A model generated the notes under the pieces. That model was given only the letters and a program-made list of their open reading frames with translations, did not search any database and was not told where the DNA came from. Shown in pieces: positions 42,741 through 55,189 of a stretch of DNA of 64,000 nt (position 1 is the stretch's first letter; each line of letters starts with the position of its first letter). A program made the position numbers and the translations under genes. Source of the DNA: Annona cherimola (Eukaryota > Streptophyta > Magnoliopsida > Magnoliales > Annonaceae); contig CM059972.1 of NCBI GenBank assembly GCA_030490835.1, positions 36,497,452 through 36,561,451 of the forward strand. The letters run 5' to 3'.

Positions 42741-45700
42741 CCTGCTCAGCTTTGGATACCTGGAGCAACAAGTAAGCAGGGAACTTCTGCGAACCTGGTG
42801 CACGTGCATGCCCTAATCCAGATGGAATCTCAAGAACAAGAGGAAAAGGTGGTCACAGGTACGGTTTATATTCTAGGAAATATGGCAGTAGCATTGTTTG
42901 TTCTGGTGCCACCCATTCATTCACAGCATGCCAGTACGTGACCACCCATGCACTGCCGGTAGAAGAAACCAATCAGGTTATACATGTAGAATCTCTAGTC
43001 TATAGGTTAGCAAGTACTAGCCAAGTATTCAAAGCCTGCCCAATTAGGATAGGATCATTGATTCTAGAAGCTAATTTGATCCTATTGCCTATGACTGAAT
43101 TCGATGTGATATTGGGTATGGATTGGCTAAGTCAATGGGGAGCGACCATAGACTGTAAGAATAAAAGAGTGCAATTTGAACCAACTCCAGGGAGGGAGAT
43201 TGCCATTGGAAAATTGAGGCAATCTGATATTTCAATTATATTGATATCATCTATGAAAGCTGTCAGAATGATCCGACAAAAGTGTCAAGCCTATTTGGTG
43301 TTTGTGAATGTAGACACAGGCATAGAGGCAGAAATTAATCAAATACTTGTGGTTAGAGAATTTTCGGATGTATTTCCAAAGAAATTACTCACATTGCCTC
43401 CACAACGAGAAATGGATATGACTATTGATGTGATGTCGGGTACAACTCCAATTTCTAAAACTCCGTATAGAATGACGCCAGCTGAGATGAATGAACTAAG
43501 GGCGCAAATACAGGAGCTGTTGGACAAAGGTTTCGACCAAGTGTGTCCCCTTGGGGAGCTACGGTATTGTTAGTGAGGAAAAAAGATGGAAGCTTGAGGT
43601 TATGTATTGATTACCGGGAGCTAAATAAAGTTACAATAAAGAATAAGTATCCCTTGCCCAGGATCGACGATCTATTCGATCAATTGCAAGGACCCACGAC
43701 TTTCTCCAAGATTGATTTATATTCAGGGTATCACCAATTGAGGATAAGTCCGGCCGATACTCATAAAACGACATTTCGAACCAGGTATGGACACTACGAG
43801 TTTCTGCTAATGCCTTTCGGACTTACTAATGCCCCTGTTGTGTTCATGGATATGATGAATAGGATTTTTCAGGACTATCTGGATCAGTTTGTGGTTGTAT
43901 TTATCGATGAAGTCCTGATCTACTCTAAAATGGAGAAAGAACATGAAGACCACTTGCGAAGGGTATTAGAAAGGTTAAGGAAAGAGAAATTGTATGCCAA
44001 ACTGAAGAAATGTGAAGTTTGGCTGAAACAAAGAGGATTTCTCGGGCATATAATATCTGAAAAGGGTATTCAAGTCGATCCTCAAAAGATTGAGGCAGTA
44101 TTGAAATGGCCAAGGCCGACGACCATTACGGAAATTTAAGTTTTCTAGGGTTGGCCGGCTACTATAGAAGGTTTGTCAAAGGGTTTTCAAAATTGTCAGC
44201 CCCGTTAACCAAGTTGACTCGTAAAGGAGTTAGGTATGTATGGTCTGAGGAATGTAAGCGCAACTTTCAGGAATTGAAACAACGGTTAGTAGAAGCATCC
44301 ATTCTAACCCTACCCGAAGGAAATGAAGGGTTCGTGGTTTATAGCGATGCATCAAGAAAAGAATTAGATGGTGTTTTGATGCAAAAGGGTAAAGTGATAG
44401 CATATGCGTCACAACAGTCAAAGCCCAATAAGGTAAGCTACCCCACGCATGATTTAGAGTTAGCAGCGGTAGTATTTGCCTTGAAAATATGGAGACATTA
44501 CCTGTATGGTGCAAAGTGTGAGATTTACACTGATCATAAGAGCCTTAAATATATTTTCACTCAAAAGGAGTTGAATATGAGGCAAAGGAGATGACTCGAG
44601 TTATTGAAGGATTACGATTTGGAGATTTTATACCATCCAGGTAAGGGAAATGTGGTAGCTGATGCATTGAGCCGAAATGTTAGTTTATTGCATCTTATCA
44701 CTAAGGAGGAAGGTTTGCTTAAGGAGATAAGGCAAATGGAATTAATTGTATGTCCACCAGGAGTTTACATCAGATTATCACAATTACACATATAATCATC
44801 ACTTTTTGAGCAGATTAATACTGCGCAGCAAAAGGATGTAGTCCTACATACACATGTCGAGAAAATGAAGGAAAAGGGGTTGACTGAATTTGCTATGGAT
44901 GAACAAGGTATGTATAGGTACAAGGGTCGCCTTTGCATACCTAACACAGTTGAGTTAAAGGAACCGATTCTTAAGGAAGCACATTTTTTTGTCATTTTCT
45001 ATTCACCCAGGGAGTACTAAAATGTATCAGGATCTCAAGAAAGCATATTGGTGGAATAATATGAAAAGAGAGATCGCTGAATACGTGGCTAAGTGTTTAA
45101 CTTGCCAATGGGTGAAGGCGGATCACCAGAAAATGCCTGGTCAGTTACGGTCCTTAGAAATTCCTGAATGGAAGTGAGACGACATTACTATGGATTTCAT
45201 AGAAGGATTACCTAAGACCCAAGCAGGAAATGATTCTATATGGGTAATCGTAGATAGGTTATCGAAAGTCGCGCATTTCCACCTATCAGAAGGACTTATA
45301 CAGCGGAAAAGCTAGCTAAGGTCTATTATAAAGAGGTTGTACGACTCCTGAAGTGCCAAAGTCAATTATCTCAGATCGAGATGCAACATTTACGTCGAGG
45401 TTTTGGAAAAGCTTGCACGAAACCTTAGGCACCCAACCCAAGTTCAGTACAGCCTTTCATCCTCAAACCGATGGGCAAACGGAGCGGGTGAACCAAGTCA
45501 TTGAAGATATGCTCCGTATGTGTACTTTATAGTTTGGAGGATCATGGGATGAGTAAATCTTGATTGCAGAATTCGCATACAACAATAGTTATCAAGCAAG
45601 CATCCAAATGGCTCCATTTGAGGCGTTGTATGGTCGACGGTGTCGAACGCCGTTGAACTGGGATGAAGTTGGAGAGAAAAGATTAGCCCCAGACTTATCT

Positions 45701-46228
45701 CAACGAATGGCAGACAAGGTGAGAACGATTCGCCAGTGTATACTCACAGTCCAAAGTCGGCAAAAGAGTTATATAGATTGCAAGAGAAGGGATTTAAGCA
45801 TCCAAGTCGGCAAACACATGTTTATAAAGGTCATGCCATTCAAGGTAGTTATAAGGTTTGGGAAAAGAGGAAAGCTGAATCCCAAGTATATTAGACCATT
45901 TGAAGTTTTGAAAAATGTTGGAAAATTAGCCTATCGAGTAGCCTTACCCCCGGCGCTAGCCCTAGTTCACAATGTGTTTCATATATCGATGCTTAGGAAG
46001 TATGTTCCGGACCCAACACATATATTAGTGGCTGAGAATTTGCCGATTCAAGATTATCTGAATTATGAAGAAAGGCCAGTGAGAATCTTGGATCACAAGG
46101 TACAAAAGCTTCGGAATCGGGAAATTGAGTACATGAAGGTACAATGGAACCGGTATTCCGAAAATGAAGCCACTTGGGAATTAAAAGAAGAGGTGGAACG
46201 GAAATACCCCCAACTATTTAAGGAATAG
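42741..46228 (+). pseudogene. pol: gag C-terminus and pol of element I
   Basis: It resumes exactly where gag was cut at 9963. Protease (GATHSF near 42911) is frameshifted just before its DSG. It recovers into a long frame (ILGMDWLSQWG) that shifts again at about 43540. Reverse transcriptase reads [13 protein letters not shown] and [11 protein letters not shown], with FIDEVL at ~43900 where FIDDVL is expected. A frameshift near 44140 precedes RNase H ([18 protein letters not shown]), and a TGA follows at 44592. The integrase has its HHCC region near 45000-45110 ([15 protein letters not shown]), DDE residues in [16 protein letters not shown] and EDML, then GRRCRTP and a chromodomain-like tail (PVRILDHKV, then EATWELKEE), stopping at 46228. 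At least five frame breaks are visible. Confidence 0.9.
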
Positions 46229-46267
46229 ACGATTTCGGGACGAAAACTGTTATAAGGGGGGGAGGAT
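46229..46267 (+). promoter_or_regulatory. Polypurine tract region of element I
   Basis: TTATAAGGGGGGGAGGAT directly precedes the 3' LTR, with a degenerate form of the family palindrome (GATTTCGGGACGAAAAC, 46231-46247). Confidence 0.8.
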
Positions 46268-47860
46268 TGTGAAACCCTAACCAATGTAGAACCCATATGT
46301 ATGCATTAATTATGTATATGACAATTATATGTGAATTATTGAATTATGGAGTTTTATGTGATTTTGCTAATTATTGTAATTAGGGTTATGGATTAGCAAT
46401 AATGAAGTGATTAATCATTTTGATCTAAAATGAGACAATGGGAATAGAACACATTGTTGTTGATTTAAATGTGAAAATAACTTAAGGAAAATCATTTTCA
46501 ATTATTTAAAATGAATTATGGGTATTTATGTGACAAACGTCAAGTTAAATGGAAAAACACTGGAAAATTCATAACTCAACGCCTGTAAGGCGGATTCAAG
46601 TGATATTTGAAATGAAAATTAATAATGTTGGGATTGGTATTATGGAATTATTTGGTTATGAAAATTATTGATGAAATGAGTGTTATGATTTATTGGTCAT
46701 ATTTCAATTTCAACCGTTAACTTTAAACGGCTATAACGGGAGCTAGAAAAATCAGATTGAGATGAAATTTGAAACGGTTGAATGAAATTATGCGGTGTTT
46801 ATTTTGGATGGATTATATTAGGCATGAAATGTTGAAAAACACCAGCATTGAAAAAGGTGAGCTTGGTTGACTAATGCACCTCAAGAGTACCTTGCATTTA
46901 ATGCTAGAGTACAATGCATAATTGCATGAATTTAATGGGATTTGAGGTGTCAAGTGCAGCTAATTTTTAAGGAATTTTATGTATTAATATAAAAATAAAA
47001 AATACATAAATTATCCATATATTAAATGGTTATCATGATGGAGCTACAAAGCAAACAACCTATGCATAGGGGAGGTGGCAAGAAGGGACGTCCAAGGGGC
47101 TGCCATGCTGCATATTTTTGAGTTTTTAATTTTTAAAATATATGTATATACAGCTGAGATGCAGCTACATAAGATATGCATCCAATGATGAAGATTCGCA
47201 GCAATAAAAAAATTGGAAAATGCAGATGCATGAAGCTGAAAATGTGGACAGCTTGGTTGGAAATCTGGACGTGCAATGTTACGCTTGTTGCTGCCATTTT
47301 GATAATTTTTTAACACCAAATTAATATATAAATTAAAGGTAAATTAAGTGTATGTTTTACCCTTAAACAGGAATTATTAAAAAATGGAAAAAATGGTTGG
47401 AAAAATGGGCTGCAAGGGACGTGACTAGATGGGCAGGTTGGACGGTCAAGGATTAATGTGAATTTTGGATTTTTGAAAATGGTAAAAACCTAATTTACTA
47501 GGCTGTAATTTTGCTAGCACTTCAAAGGGGATAAGTTTTCATTTAAGAGCGTGGAAATTGCCCAAGAAGTGGGGCCCACAGCTGGAAAAAAATCCAGCTT
47601 ATACATACCCATGCACGTCCATATGAAAAGGGGATTTTGGAAAATGGCTAAGTGCTGAATTTTGTCCCAAGCAACCAGCAGCTCTCACGTCCATTTTTCC
47701 CAGCCAAGGAAGAAGGAAAAACAAGAAAAAAAAAGAGGAGAATTTGTGGAGGAAAATCATCTCCAAGTGCTAGGGTTTGAATTAGCTCTAAACCAAGTAA
47801 GTATACGTGTTGTTTAAGTTGTTTAACTTGAGTTTTAAACTCAAAACTTGAATATGGAAG

Positions 47861-49527
47861 TGTTGGAAATATGTGGAAAATAAGCTAAATCTATGTTTTG
47901 ATGATTAACAAATCAATTTGAGTAAGTCTTGGCTACTAACATGTTTGTGGAAGTGTTTAAGGGACATACATTTGAAGAAAATAGATCATGGAAAGATAAG
48001 TCGATTTCCAAGTCGACTCAGGCATCGACTTAAGGCCAAGTCGATCCCCAAGTCGACTCCAACATCGACTTCATTGCGCCAAATCCTTCCAAAGTTGAAA
48101 ATGGAGAGCTGAACTGCCGAAGTCGCAAACGAAGTCGACTTCGCATGCGACTTGGGTCGAAATCGCAGACCAAGTCGACTCCAGTATCGACTTCAACATG
48201 ACAAAACCTTCCAGAGTTGAAGTCCAGACCCCAAAGTGCCGAAGTCGCACCCCAAGTCGACTCCACTTCCGGCATCGACTTCGATCGGGCAGAGGGGATA
48301 TTTCAGAAGACAAGCTGAGACTAACTATTTTCAAGACAAACTTGTATGAAGATGAAGATCAAGGCAACCTAGATGCTCAAACTAAAACATATGAAGACAA
48401 ATCCAAGTCTAAGCAAGATGCATAAACTCAACCAAGAAGTTGTACAAGATTATATGATTCAAGACTCATGGGTTCAAAGGCTTGCAAAACATGGAGCTAA
48501 TGAAAGCAAGCTAAAATGAAGACAATGATTCAAAAGGAAGTGAAAAATGCAAGAGAACAACAAAAGGGATGAAGGAATCCAAGCAAACTAAAGCATTCCA
48601 AGTTTCCAAGTTTTCAAGGTAACTGACGAAGTGAAGTCGCACACCGAAGTCGACTCCACCTGTGACTTGGGACAAGTCGATGCCCAACTCAACCCAACCT
48701 GGAACTTGAAGACGCTACGGAAAGGAGAAGTCGCACCCGAAGTTGACTCCATCTGCGACTTGGGCGAAGTCGCACCCGAAGTCGACTCCGCTTGCGACTT
48801 GGGTCGCAACGGTCGAAAATTATTCGAACGTTGGCGCATAAATGCGCGCCACCTACCTTCAAACGTTCGGATTCCCTCCACAATTATAAAAGGCATTCAT
48901 TGTGTACGAGGGAAGTAGCTGAAAATCATTAAGTGTGCATAACTCCCATCTTCAAGAGCATTAAAGAGATCAAGCCAATCCAACGAAGAAGAACTTTGCT
49001 TCAAACTGCTAGAGCTCAACCTCTGAATCTTCAAAGCCAATTCTACGAGTTCTTCTCTGCGCCAAACTGCTTCTACACAACTGTAACGTGTAGATTCCTT
49101 TGTTATTTCATTTGATTGTATTAAACTTGATTTAGTCTGAGGAACTAAGATCAAGTGTAAGCAAAGTAGTGTGTGATTGGAGTGGAACTCATCACCTACT
49201 TGTGTTGAGATTTGTTGAAGCCCCCTAGAGCTGGAATCTAGAAGAGAGCAGTGACTCTAATTGTATTTGAGGAATACAATAGTGAAACCCAAGTCACAAG
49301 GAGTGTGAGCTTGGAAGAGTGGAGTAGGGAGGTTGCCCGAACCACTATAAAAATCTTGTGTGCTTGATTTATATTTCTGCTCTCTACATTATATTGCTTT
49401 CCATTTCATTTCATCAATCAAGGGGATTAAATTTTCAAGGAGTTAAGTTTTTAATTTACCAAAGAATTTTATAAGAACCCAATTCACCCCTCCCCTCTTG
49501 GTTTTTGCCATTAACTCGGGACCAACA
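47861..49527 (+). mobile_element. Element V: solo copia LTR
   Basis: A 1667-bp LTR (TGTTGGAAAT to GGGACCAACA) of the same subfamily as 156-1827, flanked by a perfect TSD GGAAG (47856-47860 and 49528-49532). No internal region remains, so the rest was lost by LTR-LTR recombination. The empty site is visible in the other LTR of element I near 4855. It keeps the TATA box (48885-48892) and palindromic arrays at about 47998-48285 and 48625-48805. Open frames encoding EVDS/CDLG peptides come from those arrays. Confidence 0.93.
48885..48892 (+). promoter_or_regulatory. LTR TATA box in solo LTR
   Basis: TATAAAAG, about 80 bp downstream of the proximal GTCGAC array. Transcription from it would run rightwards into element I's 3' LTR and the C48 remnant beyond. 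Confidence 0.55.
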
Positions 49528-52019
49528 GGAAGGGATGCTTAAAGAATCTGTAAAATGATGATTTAACATGCTTTTGATTGGATATAGAATGGGTATTTAG
49601 TTTCATGTATGAATTTTCATGTTTAAGTTGATGAAAGTGAAGTTTTGCATATATTGAGTGGAAAATCCAAGTTGATAAACCCTAAATCTCCATGACAAGT
49701 TATTGTTTTGGTTTGATGATATGAATAGGTTATGAATCATGTATTAATGCAAAGCATATATTGGTTTGTGCTTAAATGATGAATTTTTGAAGTTATGGAA
49801 TGCAAAGTGATAGTTATGACCTAATTTCCTTGTTTCTATGCTAAAAATTCTATGGAAATAGGTTTTCATGCTTTGTGAATGTTATGTAGGGTAAACTACC
49901 TTAGGTTTAAGGTGTTATGGATGCCCAAAAATATTTGAAAAAAGAAGCCCTAAAACTGATTTTTATAGATTTTGTGAAAGTGTCTAACTGATGTGAAACG
50001 AGACTCAAAACGTGTAGGAAACTTGCGGTTTTGAGAAATGATAATTCATTAATGTTATATATCTGTTAAATCCCTAAATATGGATTAAGAAAAGTGGAAT
50101 TACATGCTGAAATTTCGGAATTATATGACTGCTTAGGGTTATGTGTCAAAAGACACGTTAAATGGGTGAAAAACGGGTTCCAAACTTGCTGTTTTGGAAA
50201 CCTATGGTGAGTGGATTTAAATCCCATGAAAATACCCTAAATGCAGTGGTAATTAAGGGTAATTAACCTGCTGAAATATGAATTAAATTTCTTTCTTAGA
50301 AAATTTTAAGAAATATTTTATGTATATGTTGCCAAATGGGCATATGTGACGTAATAGATGTGCATAAGTGATGAATGACTTGTGAAATGTGATTTTATGC
50401 AAAAGTGCATGAAAATAAGATGAATTCCATGTTTATATATATGTTTAAGATTTTATGATATTAATTTCAAAACTTTGGACTTGATTTAGGAAGCTAAGGC
50501 AATGATATGTGCATAGGGGAAACACCCATGCGTGTATTTTGGGAAAAAATGGATAAATGGAAAAGTGAGGTTAATGAACCTATGTATGATGATTATTGAA
50601 TGAATTTTGTGAGATTGAAATGAATACCTTAATTGTGGGGTTATATATATATGTTATGTTATGTGTTAGCCAATGACATGTGTAAAAATGAGCAGTGTAT
50701 GCGCATAATGACTTGTGAAGTCAAAGAAATGATATATGCTGATGGAATGGGTTGGAAAACTAAATGAAATATGAGAAAAAGAAATATACGAAAAAAATAT
50801 ATTATTCTCATGTAGGCAAAGGCAACGGAAAAGCGGATTCGGAAAGCTAAGAGTTATAGGTAAGCAAGCAAATTTTCTAAAGGATTTTTGCTTTTCTAAA
50901 TTATTTTGAATAAATCTGACTTTGTATTAATTGCTTGATGTAAATATTGAAATTTTTTTAGAGATATTTAAGGATGGTCATTCCTTAGTGAAATTGTGTT
51001 GAAATGATGCTTTTCTTTCAATATGATATTATGAAATCTCCTTTGATAAATGCTGTGAAAAATGTTGTGATTCCAAGTTTATCAATGCAAAATCATGCTA
51101 GCATGTTAAAGATGAATTTATGCAAAAGTTCATATGCATAGGATACTAGGTCCACTTGAAGAGTACAAGCAGACCGATTGTCCCCCCTTAGTGTGTCCAA
51201 GTTGCTTAAGATAGGCCCAAGGCCGGCGGCGCCCTTTCTGAAATGGGAGTTAACGTGGACGGATGGTCGCCTAGCTAGCTTCCATCCTAAGGGACTTATG
51301 ATGATTATGTTCATGTTTTAAATGACATAATGCATATGGTACTCGTGATGGGTACAAGATTTTATGTTTTCAAGATATACCTTTGGACAAGGTATAAATT
51401 GCTTTCCAATATGAATTTAATTGCAAATATATTGCCTGAAATGATCTGCCTGTAAAATGCAAATAACTTCCTTATTGAGTTTCGACTCACGATTTTGTTT
51501 TTCAAACCCTAAAGACAGTGAAGGATAAGAGATGACAAAGGAGAAAGTTCCAGCCTGAGAAGTCATGGAGAAACTTTTGTATTGTTATATCATGGAATAA
51601 ATTATGTTGAATAGATGTAATCTATTTGAATGTTTTATATTGATGACTGTGATATATATATATGTAGTGACATCTGATTTAGGTAGAAGTTGAAATGTTG
51701 TTTGAACATCATGTTGTGTTTATGTGCTAAATGGATTTGAAATGGCTTGGTTATGAATGAGTTGGAAATAAATTAGATATGGTTGAGATAAAAATATAAG
51801 AAATCAAATTCATATGAGAAAATATTAAATCGGTTAAACACCGTTAAAATCCGACGTGTGACAGGGCAATAATCCTGATCACGTTTACCAATCAATACGA
51901 TCCCGAGGTAAGGCTCAGGATGTGACGCTCAGTTTGGGGCGCCACAGAAATTAGTCTAATGTCTTCATCATTGTGTTAAATCAGCAATTATTTAGACTAT
52001 TGCGAGGTACAATTGAAAG

Positions 52020-53754
52020 GTTGAGCAATTAGATGAGTTCCACATGAAAGGATTGTGTGGAATTAAGGTCTCCCAACATGCAATCAAAATCATCTTACAG
52101 CATTCCTGAAATTTGTCCTGGCTCTAGTAGCACACCAAGTCCCGCATGGAGGAAATCACCTAACATTGGAGACCCACCATTGGTGTTGACATCAGCAGCC
52201 TGTGAACATGATACTATTGCAGATATTCGTGGAATTCTTGATAAGGTATACAAAACTACAATTCAAAGTTGCATCTAGTATTAATCTAGAAACTAACAAT
52301 GGATGTTAGTTTGGACATATTACAAATGCAGGAGAAAGATGCAGAGGCTTGCATTCATAGAAAACCCATGAGAATACGTGTGTCATGTCCAATAGTCGAG
52401 GATTACATAACTGAGCAATGGGCCCTCACACCAGGTGCAGGCCTTGATAAGCAAAAACTGTTTGAGTTAGGTTTTGTGATAATCACGAGGGCTGATTTTC
52501 GTTCAATTGAAACCCTATGCCTCCATCCATATGGAGGTTCCACATCCTATTTTTACGATTACTTGCATAATATTTCAACTTTACAATTTGCTAAAACATT
52601 GTTTGTGGCAATAACTACTCGACGCTTACATGTTGGTCTTCAGTTTTCAACAAAGAGAGTTCAACTATCCTGGGCGGAGACACTACTTTAATACATCTCT
52701 CACAGTTAGTGTCATATCTTAATATTATTCTTTCATTGATTGTACTAAGTACACTAAAATTGAGCTTTTTTGAATTTACAGAGACTTTACTTTACTGGGT
52801 TTAAGGACCACTTGGAGACTGAATTCTCAGTGTCTTTCCATGCATATCACCTCCTCGATTGTTCATGGGTTAGTTATAAAAGAAATCCAAAAATGAATAA
52901 CTATTATAAATATCCACTAGTATTTTATGCAAAACTTATATATATAGTAATACTTTTGCAGATCTTCATAACTATTCAATGCGAAAACAACCATTGGGTG
53001 GCAATGGCTTATGATATGCGTTGTGCCGAATCACATTTTTTGGATCCTTTCTCTAATGAAACAACTAAGCGCTTCAAAGCGGTGTACGGACCAACAATAA
53101 GTGGCTGACAATACCTAATGATGATATGATTCAAAGATGAAACTTCGTATTGGTTGCTAATCTTGCTAACTATTTTTTCTTGCAGATGACCATGATGAGG
53201 AAGCGAAAGTTCATGTATAATGATCGTTGCGATCCCCTCTTTTTTAAAAATTTCGTCTCATGGGAACAACTTGTGCGCTAAGGTTAATACATTGGGCTTC
53301 GCCATACCTATATGCAATGGAATATTATATTTGTTATAGTTCTTAGAACTATGAAAGTGAAAAAGACCATCATAGTATAGATGTAGTTCATTATTATTGT
53401 ATTCGAAGTAGATATTTTCAGCGTTAACCTCCAACTACACATACATGTCTCTGAAACCTCAGGCGTGACTGCCACGACTTAATTCTCTTTCTGATGGAGC
53501 GATACACGGGTGAAAATTCAATACGTGTCGATTCGATGAGTTTTGAATACATATAGGTATTTAACCCTTTGTGTGTTGTATTATTAGTTTGACATCTTCT
53601 TTCATGTCTTGTCTTGTAGCGGATGGCACCTCTCTTTAGACGGCACATGGCGAAAATATTATTAACAGACAAATATAACATGCATGTCACATCTATTAAA
53701 GCAGCTAGTGATACTCGGGTCTTGCGGAGGCCTCCCCTAAATAGCGCATACTAG
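52020..53754 (+). pseudogene. ULP1-like (C48) cysteine protease remnant, plus strand
   Basis: Exon-like pieces of a plant C48 (SUMO-protease-like) protein of the kind often carried by MULEs. One exon ends ADIRGILDK at a GTATAC donor; the next starts after ATGCAG at ~52331 and includes FVIITRADFRSIETL, matching the segment ahead of the catalytic domain. An intron at 52869-52960 (GTTAGT to TTTGCAG) leads to the catalytic His (NNHWVAMAYDMR, CATTGG at 52992-52997) and Asp (HFLDPFS, ~53043). The catalytic Cys follows in RDCHDLILFLMERYTGE (TGC 53470-53472). The C-terminal exon is RMAPLFRRHMAKILLTDKYN (~53618). Stops before 52300 and in LWAET-like ends suggest decay. Its upstream exons may lie left of element I. 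Confidence 0.6.
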
Positions 53755-55189
53755 CTATTGAATTTCTATTTTGATAATTACTAGTGTGACATAATATATA
53801 TTTTTCGTGGTCTACTTGTGATCTTTCTTGCACATATAAACTTTGCACAACAGTGAAATACAAAATTATTTGGAGAACATATAACACTTTTTCGTTACAT
53901 TACTAGAGCTAAAGTGTAGTTACTCTCATTAGGATCCCAATCTTATTCATTTTGCCCGTACAATATTTTTAGGGATGTTGATATCAACGTTCTATAGCTA
54001 CATGGAATAACATCTACGGAATTTCTAGAAAGCGAATGATTGTTCATGAATTGGCACTTTCTTCGTAGTTGATTTACACAATTTATGGAACAAATTATGT
54101 CACACTGCTACCGAGATTAAGAATTTGAATAACATTGTTTGAATAAGCTTTCAATGATAATGACATCCCTTTCCTACCGGGTTCCATTTACAAAGTTTTT
54201 TTAATATATTATTTCATTGCACCATGAGTTATAAGGAAGAGTGCCCAGTGCTACCCTCCTGATGCCGTATGTTAGGGGCGTAACATGATTCTAAAATCTT
54301 ATAAATCTTTTATAATTCACTTGTCATAAGAGTGTGAGCTTTTGAAGCTATTTTCATAATACTAGTTCCGTGACATTGTAAATATTTTCTGATTAAAAAA
54401 GTCAAGACTTCTATGTATACAAAGAACAAACCACGAGTGTTGCTTTTATGTTGATCATTGCAAATACTTTAGCCACCTACTCCACCATAGTGGATACCCT
54501 AAGGTATTCTTGTTCGTATTTGGAATTGTCAGATCTAAACTCAACCTAGCATGTGTAAGCCCACATATTGATGAATTCACAACTTTTTGCATTGAATTTG
54601 AAATTATGCATTTTGATATATGTCAAATGTCCAACCAATGTAACCTCAGATAAATCCCACGATAACCTACATTCGATGGAAAAAGCGTATTTGTTTAAAC
54701 ATTCGATAAAAATCATTAAACTACTCATCAAATTTACAAACATTCCTAAAAATCATTCCATAATTTCACTGTTTCAAATTTCATGAGTTAATTCTTGCAG
54801 ATCATTGTTGGTTGAAACGATATGTCATTTGCATAGTCTGGTTCCTTGCTTTGTTGTGTGGGCTGTCTAACATTTGCGCACAAATAATCCACCATGTTGT
54901 GTCGATGTCAGCCTATGACAAAGGATGATAAATGTCAGTAACAAGGCTAAATAGAATTAAGGAATATCACATTATGTTTATAGATATAGGAGCAACAAAT
55001 CATCTCTTACCCACAACAAATAGTTTATGTTTAGCATTTTTGAACGCTATATGAAGAAATCATGTGAAGGCACAGTGCAGGTGGAGCTATATCTATATGA
55101 TATGCTACTTCATTGAATAACTTGAGACTTTATGCAAAAACAAATGACAGGTTAGCTATCTTTAATCTTACCTGGCTATATATTAGGGA
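53755..55189. other. Unassigned AT-rich sequence
   Basis: It lies between the ends of two convergent C48 remnants. I find no open frame with recognisable coding character, no terminal repeats and no RNA gene. The short open frames near 54550-54790 overlap on both strands and look accidental. Confidence 0.5.

Larger units (their letters stand above)
3266..51946 (+). mobile_element. Element I: Ty3/gypsy (Tekay/Del-type chromovirus), outermost of the nest
   Basis: LTRs at 3266-7261 and 46268-51946 share TG/CA ends and are flanked by a perfect 5-bp TSD, GAAAT (3261-3265 and 51947-51951). A Met-tRNA primer site follows the 5' LTR and a G-rich polypurine tract precedes the 3' LTR. The gene order is extra ORF, gag, protease, reverse transcriptase, RNase H, integrase with chromodomain-like tail. 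Element II sits in gag at 9964-42740 and a solo copia LTR sits in the 3' LTR. Without these insertions and their TSD copies the element is about 14.2 kb. LTR divergence in the first ~240 bp is about 5% by eye. All genes carry stops or frameshifts. Confidence 0.93.
46268..51946 (+). repeat. 3' LTR of element I (contains a solo copia LTR)
   Basis: It runs TGTGAAAC to GGCGCCACA, followed by GAAAT. Removing 47861-49532 (solo LTR plus one TSD copy) leaves 4007 bp, matching the 5' LTR. The GC-rich island is at about 51140-51300. No gene is credible. Confidence 0.92.

Noticed and set aside
54546..54786. Pair of overlapping small open frames on both strands
   Set aside because: They mirror each other, have no recognisable domain and lie in AT-rich sequence without coding bias.
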